This document shows, in pieces, positions 61,582-64,000 of a stretch of DNA of 64,000 bases. Source of the stretch: Fistulifera solaris (taxonomy: Eukaryota; Bacillariophyta; Bacillariophyceae; Naviculales; Stauroneidaceae); the NCBI GenBank assembly GCA_030295235.1, contig AP026150.1, positions 496,001-560,000 of the forward strand, read 5' to 3'. Numbering within the stretch: the first letter of the stretch is position 1; every line of letters begins with the position of its first letter. The position numbers were made by a program, and so were the translations under genes. The notes beneath the pieces are model-generated. The model was not told the DNA's origin. It was given only the letters and a program-made list of their open reading frames with translations, and searched no databases.

Positions 61582-64000
61582 ATGATGGAGGAAAGAAACA
61601 ACATTCTCAAAATACCGCAAGAAGCTCCAGGAGAATTACCTTCTCGTTCCTGGGAGGAAGAAGACGAAGACGAAAACGAACCGAGAAACGACGCCGAGGA
61701 AGAAGAGGATGTCAATGATGATGACGACGACGAAGATTCCTCGTTTGGTCCTCCTCCACCACCACCGCCTCTCACGCCGCATCCGGAAGATACTTTAAAT
61801 TATACGATAGCCAGTGATAGCTTATTTTACGATGAAGAGTCACCCCGAAAGACGGATCCTCCGCAAGTGTCTCCCTATTCCAAAGACAGCGAATACAATT
61901 ACGATAACGATATTGACGACGATAGTGTGCCTCCCGGTGCACCCGCAGTGGATTGGGAAGAAGATCAATCGGTTGAAATCCCTCCTACGAAAGTCGTCAA
62001 GCGTTGGGACAAAAAAAGAGACACGAAGAAGAATGTTATTGCGACAAGATAAAAATTACTTTGCGGCCAAAGTAATTGCTTCGGTAGCGTGTTGTTTAAT
62101 CGTTTTGGTGATCATTTTGACCGCAGGATTTGGTTCCGGGGCCTTTCGAAAAGACGAACAAAGCAGTGCCGTAGCTCCTCCGCCGACGATGCCGATAACC
62201 ATTGCACCGACCGTGTCCCCACCCGCCGAAACCCCGGTGGCACCTTCCGTGGACAACAACAATTCCACGGTCAATCGCCCTTCGGTATTGCAAGATCTCT
62301 TACGGTCATCCAGTTATAATCCCGACGCGTTCACTGATGTTCAGAGCGCCGAATCACTGGCAGCCAATTGGCTCATTGTCTCGGATCCATTGCAATTGGA
62401 TCCAACGAAAGATCAATTTCGTATTCAACAAAGATACGCCTTGTTGACTCAGTATTTTGCTGCCGATGGCTCGTGGAGCAATGAAGAAGGCTGGTTGACA
62501 GCGGAAGATGAATGCACTTGGTACGGTGTCCAGTGTGCCCAGGATGCTGGAGGCACTCGGAATGCCGTCGTTGCGATCAATTTCGCCGTCAACAATGTTG
62601 GCACGATTACACCGGATATTGCCATGTTGACGAATGTGACAACATTGAACCTGACGGGTAATCCTTGGGAGGGTGGTTTCCCTACAGCTATCACGAATAT
62701 GCCACAGCTCCGCAGTCTCGACTTGGAAAACTTGGGTCTCACGGACGACATATCGTCCGTGGATTTCTCCGTGTTTTCCAACATGGAAGTGCTTCGCTTG
62801 CGAGGAAACTTTTACAGGGAACATTAAATTCGTTTTACTCCATGATCAATCTCGTGGAAGTGCAAGCCTCCGGTGGCAACAATCTTACTCTGGCAATCAA
62901 CTCGAGTATTGCCAATTTGGCAAAATTGCAAATTTTGAATCTGAATGGATGTTCCATTACCGGCGGATTGGTGGCGGAATTGGGTGCGCTGACCGCCTTG
63001 ACCACCATCGACCTCGGGCGGGCGGCACCGTCTAACACAGTCGGTTTGACGGGGCCCATTCCAGCCAGTATTAATCAACTGACACAACTCACCACACTCG
63101 ACTTGTCCAGTAATCTATTGACGGGAGCGATTCCGGACATGACAGGCGTACCCTTACAGATCCTGCGTCTGAGTAACAATAATTTTGGCCAAGCTGCGAT
63201 TCCGGATTCGATTTACACTTTGACAGGTCTCGTTGACTTGAATATGGCCAATTGCAAGCTTATTGGTAGTATTGGCACCGGCATCGGTAGTTTAACATCA
63301 CTCCGAATATTGGCGCTTGATGCAAACTTTCTCAGTGGTGCTCTACCGGACGCAATGGACCAACTGCTGCAACTGCAAAGCTTGACTTTGCGCTTGAACA
63401 TGTTCGAAACGGCTATACCCGCTTCTTGGACAAGTCTTGTCAATCTTCAAATACTTGACCTACAGAACAGCAGAATCACTGGGCCTATTCCCAGCACTGT
63501 GGGCAGCATGGCAAGTCTGCGTGAACTACGCTTGTCCGAAAATCGAATCACCGGTGCGATTCCTGGTTCGCTCACGCAGCTGGTGTTGTTGGAGGAATTG
63601 GAGCTGCATACGAATGCACTGACAGGTGGAATTCCATTCGATATTGGGTCTCTCGTCAATCTCCGCATTTTAAGACTTCATGACAACACTCGCGCCGTGA
63701 TTCCTGGTTCCGGGCTGGTGGGCCAACTCCCTACGTCGCTCGGCAGCTTGACCAACTTGCTCGAGTTTGAAATCTATGACAATTTCATGAGCGGTCCACT
63801 GCCGTGGGAGATGGGAAGTCTAGTAAAGCTTCAGCTTTTGGATGTTGAATTCAATCTATTCACTGGTTTGGTACCCGATTCTTTTGCGGGACTGTCGTCT
63901 CTGCAAAGTTTTTATCTTTCAGGAAACAACTTTACCGCCGGCGCCCTACTACCCGAGTCTCTATGTTCCATTCCGAATCTGGACTTGGTATCCGACTGCG
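61582..64000 (+). CDS. LRR receptor-like surface protein, 5' part, two frame breaks
   Basis: At least 806 codons; continues past the window. The cytosolic N-terminus (about 145 residues) is very acidic with a proline run, then a membrane helix near 168-190 (VIASVACCLIVLVIILTAG), a Pro/Thr-rich stalk, the LRR cap GSWSNEEGWLTAEDECTWYGVQC and at least fifteen plant-type leucine-rich repeats (LTGPIPASINQLTQLTTLDL, SGALPDAMDQLLQLQSLTL and so on). This layout is common among diatom LRR surface proteins thought to sense the environment. The frame shifts at A7 62011-62017 (one A too many) and TTTT 62810-62813 (one T missing). No kinase domain is seen so far. Confidence 0.87.

Overview
The window looks like nuclear DNA of a diatom, most likely a raphid pennate. 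The evidence is dense, mostly intron-poor eukaryotic genes on both strands, short GT-AG introns (69-100 nt), and the protein repertoire: an HSF-type factor, signal-peptide-bearing Tab2 for a secondary plastid, single-pass LRR and FG-GAP surface proteins, PDZ-BTB proteins, and a tandem family with the signature REYxRxLxDNPSCxxGxPI. No rRNA, tRNA, CRISPR array or intact transposon was recognised. Species assignment is inference.

Layout. 0-6.4 kb: Tab2-like plastid translation factor, an MSS51-C-like protein, a cyclin T/K-like protein and an amino-acid permease. 6.4-14.3 kb: two small hypotheticals, an ABCB6/HMT1-type ABC transporter, a PDZ-PDZ-BTB protein and an orphan copy of its C-terminal module. 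14.6-20.1 kb: an acylated calpain flanked by inverted 15-bp repeats, a TLC membrane protein, an RWD-IMPACT protein and an HSF. 20.1-22.1 kb: gene-free, with structured inverted repeats and one copy of a dispersed repeat whose second copy lies at 2.5 kb. 22.1-30.9 kb: a conserved secretory-pathway or plastid protein, a tyrosine phosphatase divergent from dihydroorotate dehydrogenase, a CTP-dependent lipid kinase, a broken gene and a single-pass membrane protein. 31.9-39.2 kb: YjbQ-like protein, a 34-bp minisatellite, a coiled-coil hypothetical, a PX-SYLF lipid-binding fusion and a MYND-triple-thioredoxin-fold protein. 39.5-52 kb: sugar transporter, MFAP1 splicing factor, FG-GAP surface protein, MATE exporter and secreted ExeM-like nuclease. 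53.3-57.6 kb: three DNPS-family paralogs. 58.9-64 kb: mitochondrial L17, a hydrolase-like protein and the 5' part of an LRR protein that runs off the window.

Two window-wide patterns matter for reading the annotation. First, about twenty single-base frame breaks split otherwise conserved genes, nearly all in short homopolymers and mostly single-base losses. I read these as assembly indels rather than pseudogenes, and merge the fragments into single genes. Second, several short motifs (TACTCCGTA, TACCTGGTA, GGTACCGGTACC, GACTGAA-TTCAGTC) recur almost only between genes, often within 150 bp of a start codon, and are candidate regulatory elements.

The genes do not form an operon or obvious pathway. 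Themes that recur are membrane transport (five transporters), lipid and membrane signalling (PX-SYLF, TLC, CTP-kinase, acylated calpain) and multidomain scaffold proteins with unusual fusions.
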